51,627 nt of DNA from an uncultured Gammaproteobacteria bacterium (GCA_938084745.1 CALKEZ010000017.1:175458-227084), one strand, 5' to 3'. Shown: positions 1 through 9,673, counted from the first letter of the stretch. Numbers and translations are program-made. Notes: generated by a model from the letters alone, not told the origin.

Positions 1-35
1 GCATGCAACAATAATACTTATCGTAGATTTGGAAA

Positions 36-824
36 ATGAGTATCTTGAATAGATGTAGAAATTTTATTGCGTTCTTATTTCGGCGTAGTGTGTTCTGGAT
101 TGGTTTTTATATCCGTCCACCGATACATTGGTTTATTGGGTTGTTTTCAAAAGTCGGAAACCCGCCTGTATTTCAAAATGAGGTTTTTCCCTGGACCAAG
201 AGTCTGGAAATGCATCATGCAGCAATACGTGCTGAGGCGATGAAGATGCTTGAGGATCGCGATAAGATCCCACCGTTAAGAGACATCTCGCCAGATCATG
301 ATCGCATTGCGGTTGATAATAAATGGCAGTCATTATTTATTTGGGGATACAGCTATAAGTTTCAACGTAATGCCGATTTATGCCCGATAACAACACGTGA
401 GGCTGAAAAAGTACCGGGATTAATATCTGCTTTCTATTCGGTACATGCCCCCGGTACGCACTTACCACGGCATTATGGTCCAACAAAAGGGACCATTACA
501 TGTCACCTGGCATTAAAAGTGCCTGAACAAAAAGGTTGTCGAATTGCGGTAGATGATAGGGAATATGAATGGCATGAAGGACAGTGTTTTGTCTTTGATG
601 ACACGTATTATCACGAGGTCTGGAACGACACCGATGAGGATCGTGTGATCTTGCTTATTCAATTTGAAAGACCTTTGCGACAACCGGGCAAGGCTATTGC
701 AGATGGCTTTATGTGGTTGATAAGACGTAGTCCCTTTATCCAGACTACGTTAGCGCGGGTAAAACACTGGGAAGACCTGGTTACTAATGGAAAAAGTGAT
801 ATAAGAGATCGTGTTGATGGTTAG
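36..824 (+). CDS. Aspartyl/asparaginyl beta-hydroxylase family dioxygenase, LpxO-like
   Basis: A 262-residue protein of the Asp/Asn beta-hydroxylase family, which are Fe(II)/2-oxoglutarate oxygenases. The N-terminus has a hydrophobic stretch (about residues 10-38) that probably anchors it to the inner membrane, as in LpxO, which hydroxylates the secondary acyl chain of lipid A. The catalytic core is visible as HYGPTKG with His146 and YYHEVWN with His193, the two expected iron ligands, followed by the arginine of QFERP that would bind 2-oxoglutarate. Family membership is clear. The substrate (lipid A or protein) is inferred only from the membrane anchor and length. It is the first gene in the window, so its upstream context is not visible. 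Confidence 0.8.
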   Translation: MSILNRCRNFIAFLFRRSVFWIGFYIRPPIHWFIGLFSKVGNPPVFQNEVFPWTKSLEMHHAAIRAEAMKMLEDRDKIPPLRDISPDHDRIAVDNKWQSLFIWGYSYKFQRNADLCPITTREAEKVPGLISAFYSVHAPGTHLPRHYGPTKGTITCHLALKVPEQKGCRIAVDDREYEWHEGQCFVFDDTYYHEVWNDTDEDRVILLIQFERPLRQPGKAIADGFMWLIRRSPFIQTTLARVKHWEDLVTNGKSDIRDRVDG

Positions 825-1022
825 CGAATGATATTTAATCTGTAAAAGCACCACCGTATCGATATGTTTTGCGTGTTTGCAAGTAACATAATAATTCAAG
901 GTAATATATAAATTCGTTTTGGTTTCTGATTTATATTTTCCGGTAAAAATAGAATCAAACTCTGCAGTGAATGGGCAGCATGAATTTGTACTGGGCTAAT
1001 TCGAAATAACGGGAGCAGCGTG

Positions 1023-1568
1023 ATGTCATATCGTTTATGGAAAAAAAGCTTAATTATTTTATTTTATATTTTTACCTTTTCAGCAATCGCTGAAGAAACA
1101 GAAGACAATACCTATGCGATGAATAATGATCGACTGGATACATTAATCCGTCGACTCGATAAAAAGCCGGATGTCCGTGATGGTATCTGGGAATTAAAGA
1201 TCGGTAACCATGCCGTCACAGTAATCACGGATGAGAATTCTGATCGTATGCGCATCGTTATCCCCATCACTGAAACAGCCGAGCTCTCTGAGAAAAAACT
1301 CTACCGCATCATGCAAGCAAACTTTGATAGCGCTCTGGATGCGCGTTATGCCATTGCCAAGGAAATATTGTGGAGTGCATTTATACACCCGTTATCGACG
1401 CTGACTGATGAAGAATTCCTGAATGGATTAGGTCAGGCGGTTAACCTGGTTGATACCTATGGCTCGACGTATTCTTCCGGCGCAGAAACTTTTGTTGGCG
1501 GTGATAGTAATAATTTAAACGAAAAGGAATTGATAAAAGATTTGCTGAAGCAGGGCAAGGCCATATAA
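1023..1568 (+). CDS. Conserved secreted protein of unknown function
   Basis: A 181-residue protein with a likely Sec signal peptide: lysines, a hydrophobic run rich in I, L and F, then a cleavage site near SAIAEE. The mature part is acidic and mixed alpha/beta and carries the segment [15 protein letters not shown] followed by [11 protein letters not shown]. That arrangement reminds me of CesT/YbjN-like chaperone folds, but this is only an impression. I chose the ATG at 1023 because GGGAG at 1011-1015 is well spaced for it; the GTG at 1020 is too close. The gene lies 25 bases before the DUF853 ATPase and may be cotranscribed with it. I do not know its function. Confidence 0.75.
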   Translation: MSYRLWKKSLIILFYIFTFSAIAEETEDNTYAMNNDRLDTLIRRLDKKPDVRDGIWELKIGNHAVTVITDENSDRMRIVIPITETAELSEKKLYRIMQANFDSALDARYAIAKEILWSAFIHPLSTLTDEEFLNGLGQAVNLVDTYGSTYSSGAETFVGGDSNNLNEKELIKDLLKQGKAI

Positions 1569-1593
1569 AACCAGCATAAATTTAAATAACTTA

Positions 1594-3060
1594 ATGAACA
1601 ATAAAACATACCTCACTATCGGTGGCGCTAACGGCGAGCTAATCAATCAACTTGCCAAACTCAGTAATCGTCACGGCATGATTGACGGTGCGACAGGAAC
1701 GGGTAAGACAGTCACCCTGCAGGTACTTGCAGAGGGGTTTTCACAATTAGGCGTACCGGTTTTTGTCGCGGATATAAAAGGTGACTTGTCAGGTCTTGCC
1801 TATGAGGGCAAGTCGCATGTGAAGATCGATGAGCGTCTTTCTAAGATTCCTGTCGAGGATTTTGAGTTCAATGCAAACCCGGTTGTGTTTTGGGACTTGT
1901 TCGGTAAGCAGGGGCATCCCGTACGGACAACGATTTCGGAAATGGGGCCATTATTACTATCCAACCTGCTTGAAATAAATGAAACACAAAGCGGTATTCT
2001 CTATGCATGTTTCCAAATCGCCGATGACGAAGGTCTATTGTTACTTGATCTAAAAGATCTCCGTTCAATGCTGAGTTGGATGGCAGATAATGCGAGTGAT
2101 TTAAGTTCAAACTACGGCAACATTTCTAAAACCAGTATTGCTGCTATCCAACGACGCTTATTAGTGCTTGAGCAACAAGGCGCAAAGAATTTTTTCGGTG
2201 AGCCGGCTTTGCAATTACGCGACTTCATGCAACGAGATGAAAACGGTCGTGGTGTTATTAATATACTGGACGCCACTAAACTGTCTTCACAGTCACCAAA
2301 ACTTTATGCCTCGTTCCTGCTCTGGTTGTTATCGGAGTTGTTTGAACAACTGCCCGAAGTGGGTGATGCGAACAAACCGAAGCTGGTTTTTTTCTTTGAT
2401 GAAGCACATTTACTCTTTGACAGAGCGCCACGTTCATTGATCGACAAGATAGAACAGGTTGTACGTCTGATACGTTCCAAAGGGGTAGGGATTTATTTCA
2501 TCAGTCAAAACCCGACAGATATTCCAGAAGATATATTGGGGCAACTTGGTTTGCGTATTCAACATGCCTTACGTGCCTTTACACCGAGAGATAAGAAAGT
2601 TGTCAAAACTGTCGCTGATACATTTCGCCCTAATCCTGCTTTTGATTGCAAACAGGTCATTACCGAGCTGGAAACCGGTGAAGCGCTCGTGTCTGTATTA
2701 GATGAGAAGGGTAGTCCCACACCAGTAGAGCGTACATTGATTAGTCCGCCCCAGTCACGTATCGGTCCCATAACATCGGCCGAGCGTATGGACGTTATAG
2801 CAACATCACTTATCGGCGATAGCTACAATGAATCTATCGACCGAAACTCTGCCCATGAAATATTGCAAAAACGTGCACAGCAGACAGTTACTCAGCTGGA
2901 AAAAACAAAAGCCGAAGCACCAACCCGATCGTCAGGTCAACGCCGGGGTAGTCGTCAAGGTGTTGGTGAAGCCATGCTGAAAAGCGTGGCCCGGAGTATA
3001 GGTAGCACACTAGGCCGACGCATCATACGTGGCATACTGGGCTCAATGTTCGGAAAATAA
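1594..3060 (+). CDS. HerA-like P-loop ATPase, DUF853 family (YjgR-like)
   Basis: A 488-residue P-loop ATPase of the HerA/FtsK superfamily, the DUF853 group that includes E. coli YjgR. Walker A is GATGTGKT at about residues 32-39. [12 protein letters not shown] follows shortly after and is typical of the family. Walker B is [11 protein letters not shown] at about 267-277, and the sensor-like segment [10 protein letters not shown] lies near 310. The C-terminal tail is basic and Gly/Ser/Arg-rich. HerA relatives translocate DNA, but the role of DUF853 proteins is not established. The upstream secreted protein lies close and in the same direction. The family call is firm; the function is open. Confidence 0.88.
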   Translation: MNNKTYLTIGGANGELINQLAKLSNRHGMIDGATGTGKTVTLQVLAEGFSQLGVPVFVADIKGDLSGLAYEGKSHVKIDERLSKIPVEDFEFNANPVVFWDLFGKQGHPVRTTISEMGPLLLSNLLEINETQSGILYACFQIADDEGLLLLDLKDLRSMLSWMADNASDLSSNYGNISKTSIAAIQRRLLVLEQQGAKNFFGEPALQLRDFMQRDENGRGVINILDATKLSSQSPKLYASFLLWLLSELFEQLPEVGDANKPKLVFFFDEAHLLFDRAPRSLIDKIEQVVRLIRSKGVGIYFISQNPTDIPEDILGQLGLRIQHALRAFTPRDKKVVKTVADTFRPNPAFDCKQVITELETGEALVSVLDEKGSPTPVERTLISPPQSRIGPITSAERMDVIATSLIGDSYNESIDRNSAHEILQKRAQQTVTQLEKTKAEAPTRSSGQRRGSRQGVGEAMLKSVARSIGSTLGRRIIRGILGSMFGK

Positions 3061-3256
3061 ATCCCAAACCAATCAATAAATCGTTTTGCCCATTGATACG
3101 CCTTTTATTTCCCATAAAGCATTGTTATATAAATGAAAAACGCTCATAACGGCATGCTTGCGGCATAACAAAAAAAAATGTGCGCTGCAATATTTTTATT
3201 ACTATAATGCAGCTATATGCGTTGATATAACACAAGGAAAAACAAAGGCTTATTGC

Positions 3257-6112
3257 ATGAGTGTTATTAATCTAAATAAGTTATTCCATCCTACCTCGGT
3301 CGCGCTGATAGGTGCGTCTGACAAACCGGCATCCATTGGCAATGTCGTCATGAAGAACATGCTCAATGGTGGCTTTCACGGTTCAATCCTGCCTGTTAAT
3401 CCAAAGTATGAAACGATTTGCGGTGTTTATGCCTACCAATCGATAGCTGAATTACCGTTAGTCCCGGATCTTGCGGTGATCTGTACACCGGCCAGTACGG
3501 TGCCGGGTATTATCAAAGAACTTGGCGATAAAGGTACGCGTAGCGCCGTTATAATCAGTGCTGGCTTTCGTTCGGATGATAGTCAAAACAATCTGGAACA
3601 ACAAATACTCGACGCGGCTAGACCGTATAACTTTAGAATACTTGGTCCTAATTGCGTCGGCATACTCATACCCGGCATAGGTTTAAATGCCAGTTTTGCC
3701 CATACGAATTCCTTGCCTGGCAATATTGCCGTTATTTCTCAGTCGGGTGCAATCTGCACCTCTATTCTTGATTGGGCGAAATCACGTGGTATTGGGTTTT
3801 CTTATTTTATCTCGCTAGGTGACAGTGCTGATGTTGATTTTGGTGATTTGCTGGATTTCCTTGGTACTGATCGTAATACCAGCGGCATATTACTTTATAT
3901 AGAATCGATCAAAATGGCGCGCAAATTCATGTCCGCCGCGCGTGCAACCGCACGTAATAAAAAAGTCATCGTCATTAAATCAGGCCGAATGACAGAAGGC
4001 GCAAAAGCGGCCGCATCACATACCGGTGCATTGGCTGGTAATGATGACGTGTTTGATGCGGCAATACGCAGAGCAGGGATGTTAAGAGTGTATACCATTC
4101 AAAATTTATTCGATGCAGTTGAAACGCTTGCACACGATCCGATCATTAATGGTAATCGATTAATCATAGTAACCAATGGTGGTGGAATTGGTGTATTAGC
4201 GACGGACAACCTGATTGAAAATGGCGGTCACTTGTCAACGCTGGCACCTGAAACCATAGACTCGCTCAACAAGATCCTGCCAGCCAATTGGTCACATGGC
4301 AACCCGGTCGATATTATTGGTGATAGTAATGCTGAACGTTATGTGAATGCCCTGAAAATCCTGCTGCTTGATCCTGATCACGACGCTATTCTTGTCATGC
4401 TCGTTCCTGCTGCAATTATTAATAACACCGAAGTAGCCAGTGCAATAACTGAAGCGATTAAAGACACCAAAAAACCGGTGTTTACCTGTTGGATGGGAGA
4501 AGATGCAGTTAAGGAAGCACGTTTGATATTCAAGAATAATAACATTCCTCATTACGAGACTCCCGAGTTTGCTATTCGCGCTTTTCTACAATCAGTTGAA
4601 TACAACAGAAACCAGCAAAACCTGATGGAAATACCGCCATCAGTTCCCGAAGAGTTCACGCCGGATAGAGAAACGGTTGATGCCATTTTTAAAAAGGTAT
4701 TAGCAGAGAAAAGAGATTTATTAACCGAACCCGAAGCAAAGGATGTATTAACAGCTTATTGCATTCCGGTAATAAAAACATTAATCGCGAAGACTGTTGA
4801 AGAAGCCATTATCAATGCAAAGACGATTGGTTATCCCGTTGCACTAAAAATATTGTCAAAAGACATCACTCATAAGTCCGACGTCGGTGGTGTTTTACTT
4901 AACATCGAGTCCGAATCTATTCTGCAGCTTGCAGCAGAAGGCATGTTAACAAGAATTAAACGCATGTATCCGCAAGCAGAGATAGAAGGCTTCACTGTAC
5001 AGGAGATGGTACATCGTGCGGACGCAGATGAATTGATCGTCGGGGTTGCATCAGATTCAATATTTGGTCCTGTTATCCTGTTTGGCCAAGGCGGCGTTTC
5101 GGTTGAAGTGATTAACGACAAAGCCATTGCCCTGCCTCCATTAAACATGAAGCTTGCCAGTGATCTTGTGCAACGTACGCGCATATATAAAATACTCAAG
5201 GGTTATCGTGATGTGAAGCCGGTAAATATGGATGCCATACTGGTTACGTTAGTCAAGATATCACAATTAATCGTGGATCATCCTGAGTTACAGGAACTGG
5301 ATATCAATCCTTTGATAGCAGACAGTAATGGTGTGATTGCGCTTGATGCAAGAATTAAAATCAGTAAAAGTGATTGTGAACCGTCAACCAATCTTGCTAT
5401 TCGTCCCTATCCACAAGACCTGGAAGAAAAATACAAACTCAATTCTGGTCAGGAAATATTAATTCGCCCCATCAAGCCTGAAGATGAACAAGCTCATCAC
5501 TTGTTCTTATCACATACCAGACCGGAAGATATTTATTTTCGTTTTTTTCGCGCTGTAAATAACCTGTCACATTCACAAATGGCGCGTTTTACCCAAATAG
5601 ATTATGACCGTGAGATGGCATTTATTGCTGTTATGAAAAACGAAGCGGGTGAGGATGAAACCATCGGTGTCATCAGAGTCGTTAGTGATGCGGATAATAT
5701 AGAAGCAGAGTTTGCGATAATTGTTCGTTCAGACAAACAACAGATCGGTATCGGTCACAAATTAATGAGCAAAGCTATTGATTACCTACGTGAGCGAAAA
5801 ACGAAAACAATGACAGGACAAACATTGTTTGAAAACCATCCCATGCAAAAACTGGCAAGCAATTTTAATTTTGAAGTAACGCGTAACAACGAAGAAAGAA
5901 CAATTACCCTGCGGCTTGAGCTTAATTGTCAAACAACAATTTTTAAAACTAAAGGCTCACCATATTGTAGTAATGAGGAACCATTAATATCTATACAGCT
6001 TCGCTCTGTTCCTCTAGTCTACATGCCCATATCCGAAGCCAATCAAAGAGGGAATACTTATGAAACACGTAATTGCAACGACAATCCTGTGCACCATGCT
6101 GGCTGCTTGTGA
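3257..6112 (+). CDS. Pat-type fusion: ADP-forming acyl-CoA synthetase-like protein with C-terminal GNAT acetyltransferase
   Basis: Domain order is CoA-binding (about residues 5-130, with ALIGASDKPASIG), succinyl-CoA-ligase-like domains (about 145-460), ATP-grasp (about 480-710) and GNAT (about 725-889). This is the architecture of Pat/PatZ (YfiQ) protein lysine acetyltransferases. Unlike enteric Pat, SHTGALAG at His255 keeps the histidine that is phosphorylated in ADP-forming acetyl-CoA synthetases, so it may be a working synthetase as well as, or instead of, an acetyltransferase. I chose ATG 3257, because the family starts at SVINLNKLFHPTS; an in-frame ATG at 3158 adds 33 unlikely residues. 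The family normally ends near residue 889, but this frame runs on for about 62 low-complexity residues into tpx. A lost stop or frameshift at about 5921-5925 is suspected. Confidence 0.85.
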   Translation: MSVINLNKLFHPTSVALIGASDKPASIGNVVMKNMLNGGFHGSILPVNPKYETICGVYAYQSIAELPLVPDLAVICTPASTVPGIIKELGDKGTRSAVIISAGFRSDDSQNNLEQQILDAARPYNFRILGPNCVGILIPGIGLNASFAHTNSLPGNIAVISQSGAICTSILDWAKSRGIGFSYFISLGDSADVDFGDLLDFLGTDRNTSGILLYIESIKMARKFMSAARATARNKKVIVIKSGRMTEGAKAAASHTGALAGNDDVFDAAIRRAGMLRVYTIQNLFDAVETLAHDPIINGNRLIIVTNGGGIGVLATDNLIENGGHLSTLAPETIDSLNKILPANWSHGNPVDIIGDSNAERYVNALKILLLDPDHDAILVMLVPAAIINNTEVASAITEAIKDTKKPVFTCWMGEDAVKEARLIFKNNNIPHYETPEFAIRAFLQSVEYNRNQQNLMEIPPSVPEEFTPDRETVDAIFKKVLAEKRDLLTEPEAKDVLTAYCIPVIKTLIAKTVEEAIINAKTIGYPVALKILSKDITHKSDVGGVLLNIESESILQLAAEGMLTRIKRMYPQAEIEGFTVQEMVHRADADELIVGVASDSIFGPVILFGQGGVSVEVINDKAIALPPLNMKLASDLVQRTRIYKILKGYRDVKPVNMDAILVTLVKISQLIVDHPELQELDINPLIADSNGVIALDARIKISKSDCEPSTNLAIRPYPQDLEEKYKLNSGQEILIRPIKPEDEQAHHLFLSHTRPEDIYFRFFRAVNNLSHSQMARFTQIDYDREMAFIAVMKNEAGEDETIGVIRVVSDADNIEAEFAIIVRSDKQQIGIGHKLMSKAIDYLRERKTKTMTGQTLFENHPMQKLASNFNFEVTRNNEERTITLRLELNCQTTIFKTKGSPYCSNEEPLISIQLRSVPLVYMPISEANQRGNTYETRNCNDNPVHHAGCL

Positions 6113-6686
6113 TAGCGGCGAAACAAACCAGGTGCAAGCCGATCTTCCCGTTGATAAAGGCAGTGTCAATGCCGGTTTTGGTAATAGCGTCACAATGAAA
6201 GGTGAGCCGCTTGATCTCGCCGGAACAGGCGCCATAGAAGTAGGGCAACCATTACCCTCGGCCATTTTAGCATCCAATGAACTAAAGCCGATCAATATTG
6301 CCGATGCGGCTCAAAAGGTGCGGATCATCAGTGTTGTGCCGTCACTCGATACACCCACTTGCGACAAACAAACACATGAACTCTCGGAAGAAAACAACGG
6401 GCTCGATAAAGAAGTCGAACTCATCACGGTGAGCATGGATCTTCCTTTCGCACAATCACGTTTTGCCAAAGAAGCAAAAATCAGCAACATCACCTTTTTA
6501 TCCGATTATAAAAACAGAGAGTTTGCTGACAAGAGTGGTCTGTTGATTTATCCTCTTTCTTTATTAGCACGTGCCGTTATCGTGGTCGATAAAGATAATG
6601 TCGTGCGCTACCTGCAAGTCGTTCCCGAACTAACAGCACTGCCTGACATGCAAGCCGCGATGATGGCAGCACGTGGTTTGCTCTAA
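6060..6686 (+). CDS. tpx: Lipoprotein-type thiol peroxidase (Tpx family) lacking the resolving cysteine
   Basis: A peroxiredoxin of the Tpx subfamily that would reduce peroxides. The peroxidatic cysteine is Cys101 in SLDTPTCDKQT, and DLPFAQSRF is the Tpx signature. E. coli Tpx has the resolving cysteine right after that motif (RFCG); here it is Ala136 (RFAK), so the enzyme should need an external thiol. The N-terminus is also unusual: residues 1-17 form a signal peptide with lipobox LAAC (Cys17), predicting an envelope lipoprotein, whereas E. coli Tpx is shorter and lacks this extension. A good Shine-Dalgarno sequence (GAGGGA, about 6049-6054) supports ATG 6060. The start lies inside the extended reading frame of the preceding gene. 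Confidence 0.85.
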   Translation: MKHVIATTILCTMLAACDSGETNQVQADLPVDKGSVNAGFGNSVTMKGEPLDLAGTGAIEVGQPLPSAILASNELKPINIADAAQKVRIISVVPSLDTPTCDKQTHELSEENNGLDKEVELITVSMDLPFAQSRFAKEAKISNITFLSDYKNREFADKSGLLIYPLSLLARAVIVVDKDNVVRYLQVVPELTALPDMQAAMMAARGLL

Positions 6687-6766
6687 TCACACATAACAAG
6701 GAGCATGTTCATCCATGCTTCTTATCAATGTAAATACATGCTTAATATAATAATGAGACAGTCTTA

Positions 6767-7435
6767 GTGGATACAGAGGTTCATAAAATTTTAGTTGTTG
6801 ATGACGATAAGGATTATCGAAAACTGTTACTGGTGCGGTTAAAGCATTTATTTCCAAATGCCGATGTTAAGGAATACGATATTATCAAACATGGATTACC
6901 TCCAGCGAAATTTGATTGGGAAAAATTTGATGTGTTAATTCTGGATTATCATTTAGGTAAAGGCGAAACTGGATTAGACTGGTTTAAGCGATATAAAAAA
7001 TCAGAATATTTTCCTGCTACAGTGATCATTACCGGGGTGCATGATGAAAATACTGTTGCACTTATTCTAAATTCAGGGGTTCATTATTATTTAAACAAAC
7101 AACACCTCAACAAAAATAAAATGCATGAAGCTATTGAAAAGGCGCTCGCAGTACGTGCTTCATTAATTGCAGAATATAAAAATCATTACAATCAGGAGTA
7201 TGATTTTGATGCCTTTTTAACTGGATACCTAATAAGAGTTAAAGAGCGACTAATTGCTGATATATTAAGAGACGCCAAAACAACGGGGTGCCTCCCAAAC
7301 GAACAATTAATCGATACAGTAATAGCGCAAGAACGTCAAAATATTCTAAAAGTAATTGATGACCCAACTATTCAGGAAGCCAAAATCGATCTTTTGGAGG
7401 TAGTGGCTGAAGACATCAAAAATATGTCCTGGTAA
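6767..7435 (+). CDS. Orphan response regulator, receiver domain plus unknown helical C-terminus
   Basis: A 222-residue protein starting at GTG 6767. Residues 5-125 form a CheY-like receiver domain with acidic residues Asp12-Asp14, phospho-acceptor Asp60 in LILDYH, Thr89 in IITG and Lys111 in YLNKQH, so all switch residues are present. The remaining 95 or so residues are charged and probably helical, and I recognise no DNA-binding, GGDEF, HD or phosphatase output domain. No histidine kinase is next to it. The gene looks more AT-rich than its neighbours. It could be a single-protein adaptor or part of a phosphorelay encoded elsewhere. Confidence 0.75.
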   Translation: MDTEVHKILVVDDDKDYRKLLLVRLKHLFPNADVKEYDIIKHGLPPAKFDWEKFDVLILDYHLGKGETGLDWFKRYKKSEYFPATVIITGVHDENTVALILNSGVHYYLNKQHLNKNKMHEAIEKALAVRASLIAEYKNHYNQEYDFDAFLTGYLIRVKERLIADILRDAKTTGCLPNEQLIDTVIAQERQNILKVIDDPTIQEAKIDLLEVVAEDIKNMSW

Positions 7436-7478
7436 TTTAATATTCGAAGGCTATAAGAAATATTTTTATTCAAAAAAT

Positions 7479-8114
7479 TTAACCAGCAAGAACAGGAAAT
7501 AATTCTTTAAAGCCGTTTGCCATTATTTCTACCGCAATCGCCGCCAGGATCAGTCCAAACAAACGATTGATAATATTAAGTCCAATTTGTCCGAGTAGAT
7601 TTCCAATGGTTGTTGCCATGCGTAATACCAGCCACAGGAACAGGCAAACCAGTGCTATCGTCGAGACAACAATGAGGCCATGGTAATCAATTTCCGAGCG
7701 TTGCATTTGTATGATAGCCGTGCTGATAGAACCGGGCCCAGCTAACAAGGGAATAGCTAAGGGTACGACTGCAATTGAATTGCGATCTTCGGCTTCGGCT
7801 TCTTCCGCCGGTGTGGTCCGTACCATATCTGTTTGACCGCGAAGCATGGCTAAAGCCATCAGCAAGACCACCATGCCACCACCGACACGAAATGAGGCAA
7901 GACTGGTACCCATTGTTTGTAACAGGGCTTCACCAGTTAATGAGGCAATGATTAATACCAGCATGACACTTACTGACGTGATGTTGGCAATTTTGCCTTT
8001 CTCAACTGCTGAATAAGTTTTTGTCAGGACGATAAATATCGGAATTGCCGCAAACGGATTGAGAATAACAAACAAGGCGACAAAAAATCGTGAGTATTCA
8101 GTCCAGTGTTCCAT
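7479..8114 (-). CDS. MarC family integral membrane protein
   Basis: A 211-residue polytopic protein with about six membrane helices. It matches the MarC/YchE family through the N-terminal FFVALFVILNPFAAIPIF and the central SIAVVPLAIPLLAGPGSIST. Members were once linked to multiple antibiotic resistance, but that link was not upheld and their transported substrate is unknown. The gene converges with the response regulator and diverges from the MFS transporter gene. A perfect reversed TATAAT lies at 8158-8163 upstream of its ATG. Confidence 0.88.
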   Translation of the reverse strand: MEHWTEYSRFFVALFVILNPFAAIPIFIVLTKTYSAVEKGKIANITSVSVMLVLIIASLTGEALLQTMGTSLASFRVGGGMVVLLMALAMLRGQTDMVRTTPAEEAEAEDRNSIAVVPLAIPLLAGPGSISTAIIQMQRSEIDYHGLIVVSTIALVCLFLWLVLRMATTIGNLLGQIGLNIINRLFGLILAAIAVEIMANGFKELFPVLAG

Positions 8115-8417
8115 AAAAGGTATCGTAATTATTTACCGAGGATTTAATAGTGGCCAAATTATACGCCATTAACAGGACGTCGGGGTTCAAAAAAGGCGGC
8201 ACATTATGTTAGTGTTCGAATTCGGTAGTACAGCCACTTCGTCTTATGGGCACCATTTAGGCTCATATTGCACGATGGATGTTCATTGTTAGTACACCTT
8301 GTTATCCTATAACATTAATTTTATCAGTAATTTAGTGATTTATAGTCGAATCATTACTGGCCTGAAATTAGCAAACAAACTTGATTGATTTTTAATAGAA
8401 ACCATTAACGACTTATT
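8115..8417. other. Divergent intergenic region between marC-like and MFS genes
   Basis: This is the only gene-free stretch longer than 300 bases. It should carry promoters for both divergent genes. The only clear signal I see is a reversed TATAAT near 8158-8163. I found no convincing small gene, strong hairpin or repeat in the rest. Confidence 0.5.
8158..8163 (-). promoter_or_regulatory. Candidate -10 box for the marC-like gene
   Basis: The minus strand reads TATAAT here, about 44 bases upstream of the start codon at 8114. No hexamer close to TTGACA sits at the right distance, so this is a weak promoter call resting on the -10 alone. Confidence 0.3.
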
Positions 8418-9656
8418 ATGCTTCCTCTGATTATTCCTATTGGTGCCTTATTGTTAGGTGTCGCATTGTTGCTGCTTGGCAATGGCTTACTCAACACCTT
8501 GCTTGCTTTACGTGGCAGCATGGAAGGCTATAACGATAGCTTGATGGGTTTTATCATGTCAGGTTATTTTGTTGGTTTCTTTATGGGTACCTTCATCGCG
8601 TTGCCTTTAGTCAATCGGATTGGACACATTCGCGCATTTGCTTTTTGTGCAGCCTTAACATCCTGTACAGCGTTATTACATGTCATCTTTGTTAATCCTT
8701 ATATGTGGTTGTTATTACGCGTGATGACCGGTGGGCTTATTGTCATCTTGTATACCGTTATTGAAAGCTGGTTGACGGCACAAACATCGCGAGAATTACG
8801 TGGTCGCGTGTTTGCAATATATATGGTGGTCAACCTTGGCGCTTTAACGATAGCACAACAATTATTACGCCTCGATTCACCTTTAACATTCCTGTTGTTT
8901 GCGCTTTCGGCCATGTTGATCAGTGTCAGTTTAGCTCCGGTTACATTAACCCGACTTCCACAACCCAAAATCACAAATGCAACACGGCTTAAATTTAAAA
9001 CAATCTATGCGCTAGCACCCATTGCCGTTGTCGCTTCTGCTTTATCTGGTTTGGCTATGGGAGGTTTCTGGGGCATGGTCGCTATCTATGCGAATCATGC
9101 CGGCCTTGATGTTACCGGCGTGGGTACTTTTATGAGTTGTGCCATTTTAGGTGGTGCCATATTTCAGTACCCGATGGGACGTTATTCAGATAAGCATGAT
9201 CGGAGAAAGGTTCTGGCTGTGATAACGGCCTGTGCAAGTTTTGCAGCAATACTGCTGGGGGTTCTGTCATACGCGGGTTCATGGGTGTTATTGGCTATCG
9301 CCATTTATGGCGGCTTAACATTTACTGTATACCCTGTGGTTGTCGCGCATCTGGGCGATCATCTGGAACCTGAGAATATGCTGCCGGGTGTCACTGGTGT
9401 GTTGTTATTGTATGGCATAGGCGCAGCTATCGGGCCTGCATTAGCAGGGCAGTTAATGCATCTGTTTGGTTATCAGGCATTGCCCGTTTATTTTTTCGCG
9501 ATGCAATTGTTACTCGCCATCTATGCGACAATGAAATACAAACAGGATAAGGAACCCGTGCCTGAAAATGCGTCACCTTTTGTACCTATGGTACGCACTT
9601 CGCCAACGGTATTGAATATGATGCCTGAAGAAGAAATCACGACCTCTGTAGATTAA
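8418..9656 (+). CDS. MFS transporter (YcaD-like)
   Basis: A 412-residue major facilitator superfamily protein with about twelve membrane helices. The first half has GNGLLNTLLALRG and GYFVGFFMGTF, and the segment ESWLTAQTSRELRGRVFA is typical of the YcaD-like subgroup. The inter-domain and second-half motif GRYSDKHDRRKVL matches the MFS loop motif. The substrate cannot be told from sequence. The PP2C-type phosphatase gene starts 17 bases downstream on the same strand, so the two are probably cotranscribed. Confidence 0.88.
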   Translation: MLPLIIPIGALLLGVALLLLGNGLLNTLLALRGSMEGYNDSLMGFIMSGYFVGFFMGTFIALPLVNRIGHIRAFAFCAALTSCTALLHVIFVNPYMWLLLRVMTGGLIVILYTVIESWLTAQTSRELRGRVFAIYMVVNLGALTIAQQLLRLDSPLTFLLFALSAMLISVSLAPVTLTRLPQPKITNATRLKFKTIYALAPIAVVASALSGLAMGGFWGMVAIYANHAGLDVTGVGTFMSCAILGGAIFQYPMGRYSDKHDRRKVLAVITACASFAAILLGVLSYAGSWVLLAIAIYGGLTFTVYPVVVAHLGDHLEPENMLPGVTGVLLLYGIGAAIGPALAGQLMHLFGYQALPVYFFAMQLLLAIYATMKYKQDKEPVPENASPFVPMVRTSPTVLNMMPEEEITTSVD

Positions 9657-9673
9657 AGACTTATAATTCAGAT

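Noticed and set aside
4870..5199. 109-codon open frame on the minus strand
   Set aside because: It lies fully inside the Pat-like gene, is Ser/Thr/Met-rich without family features and has no ribosome binding site, so it is a shadow of the real gene.
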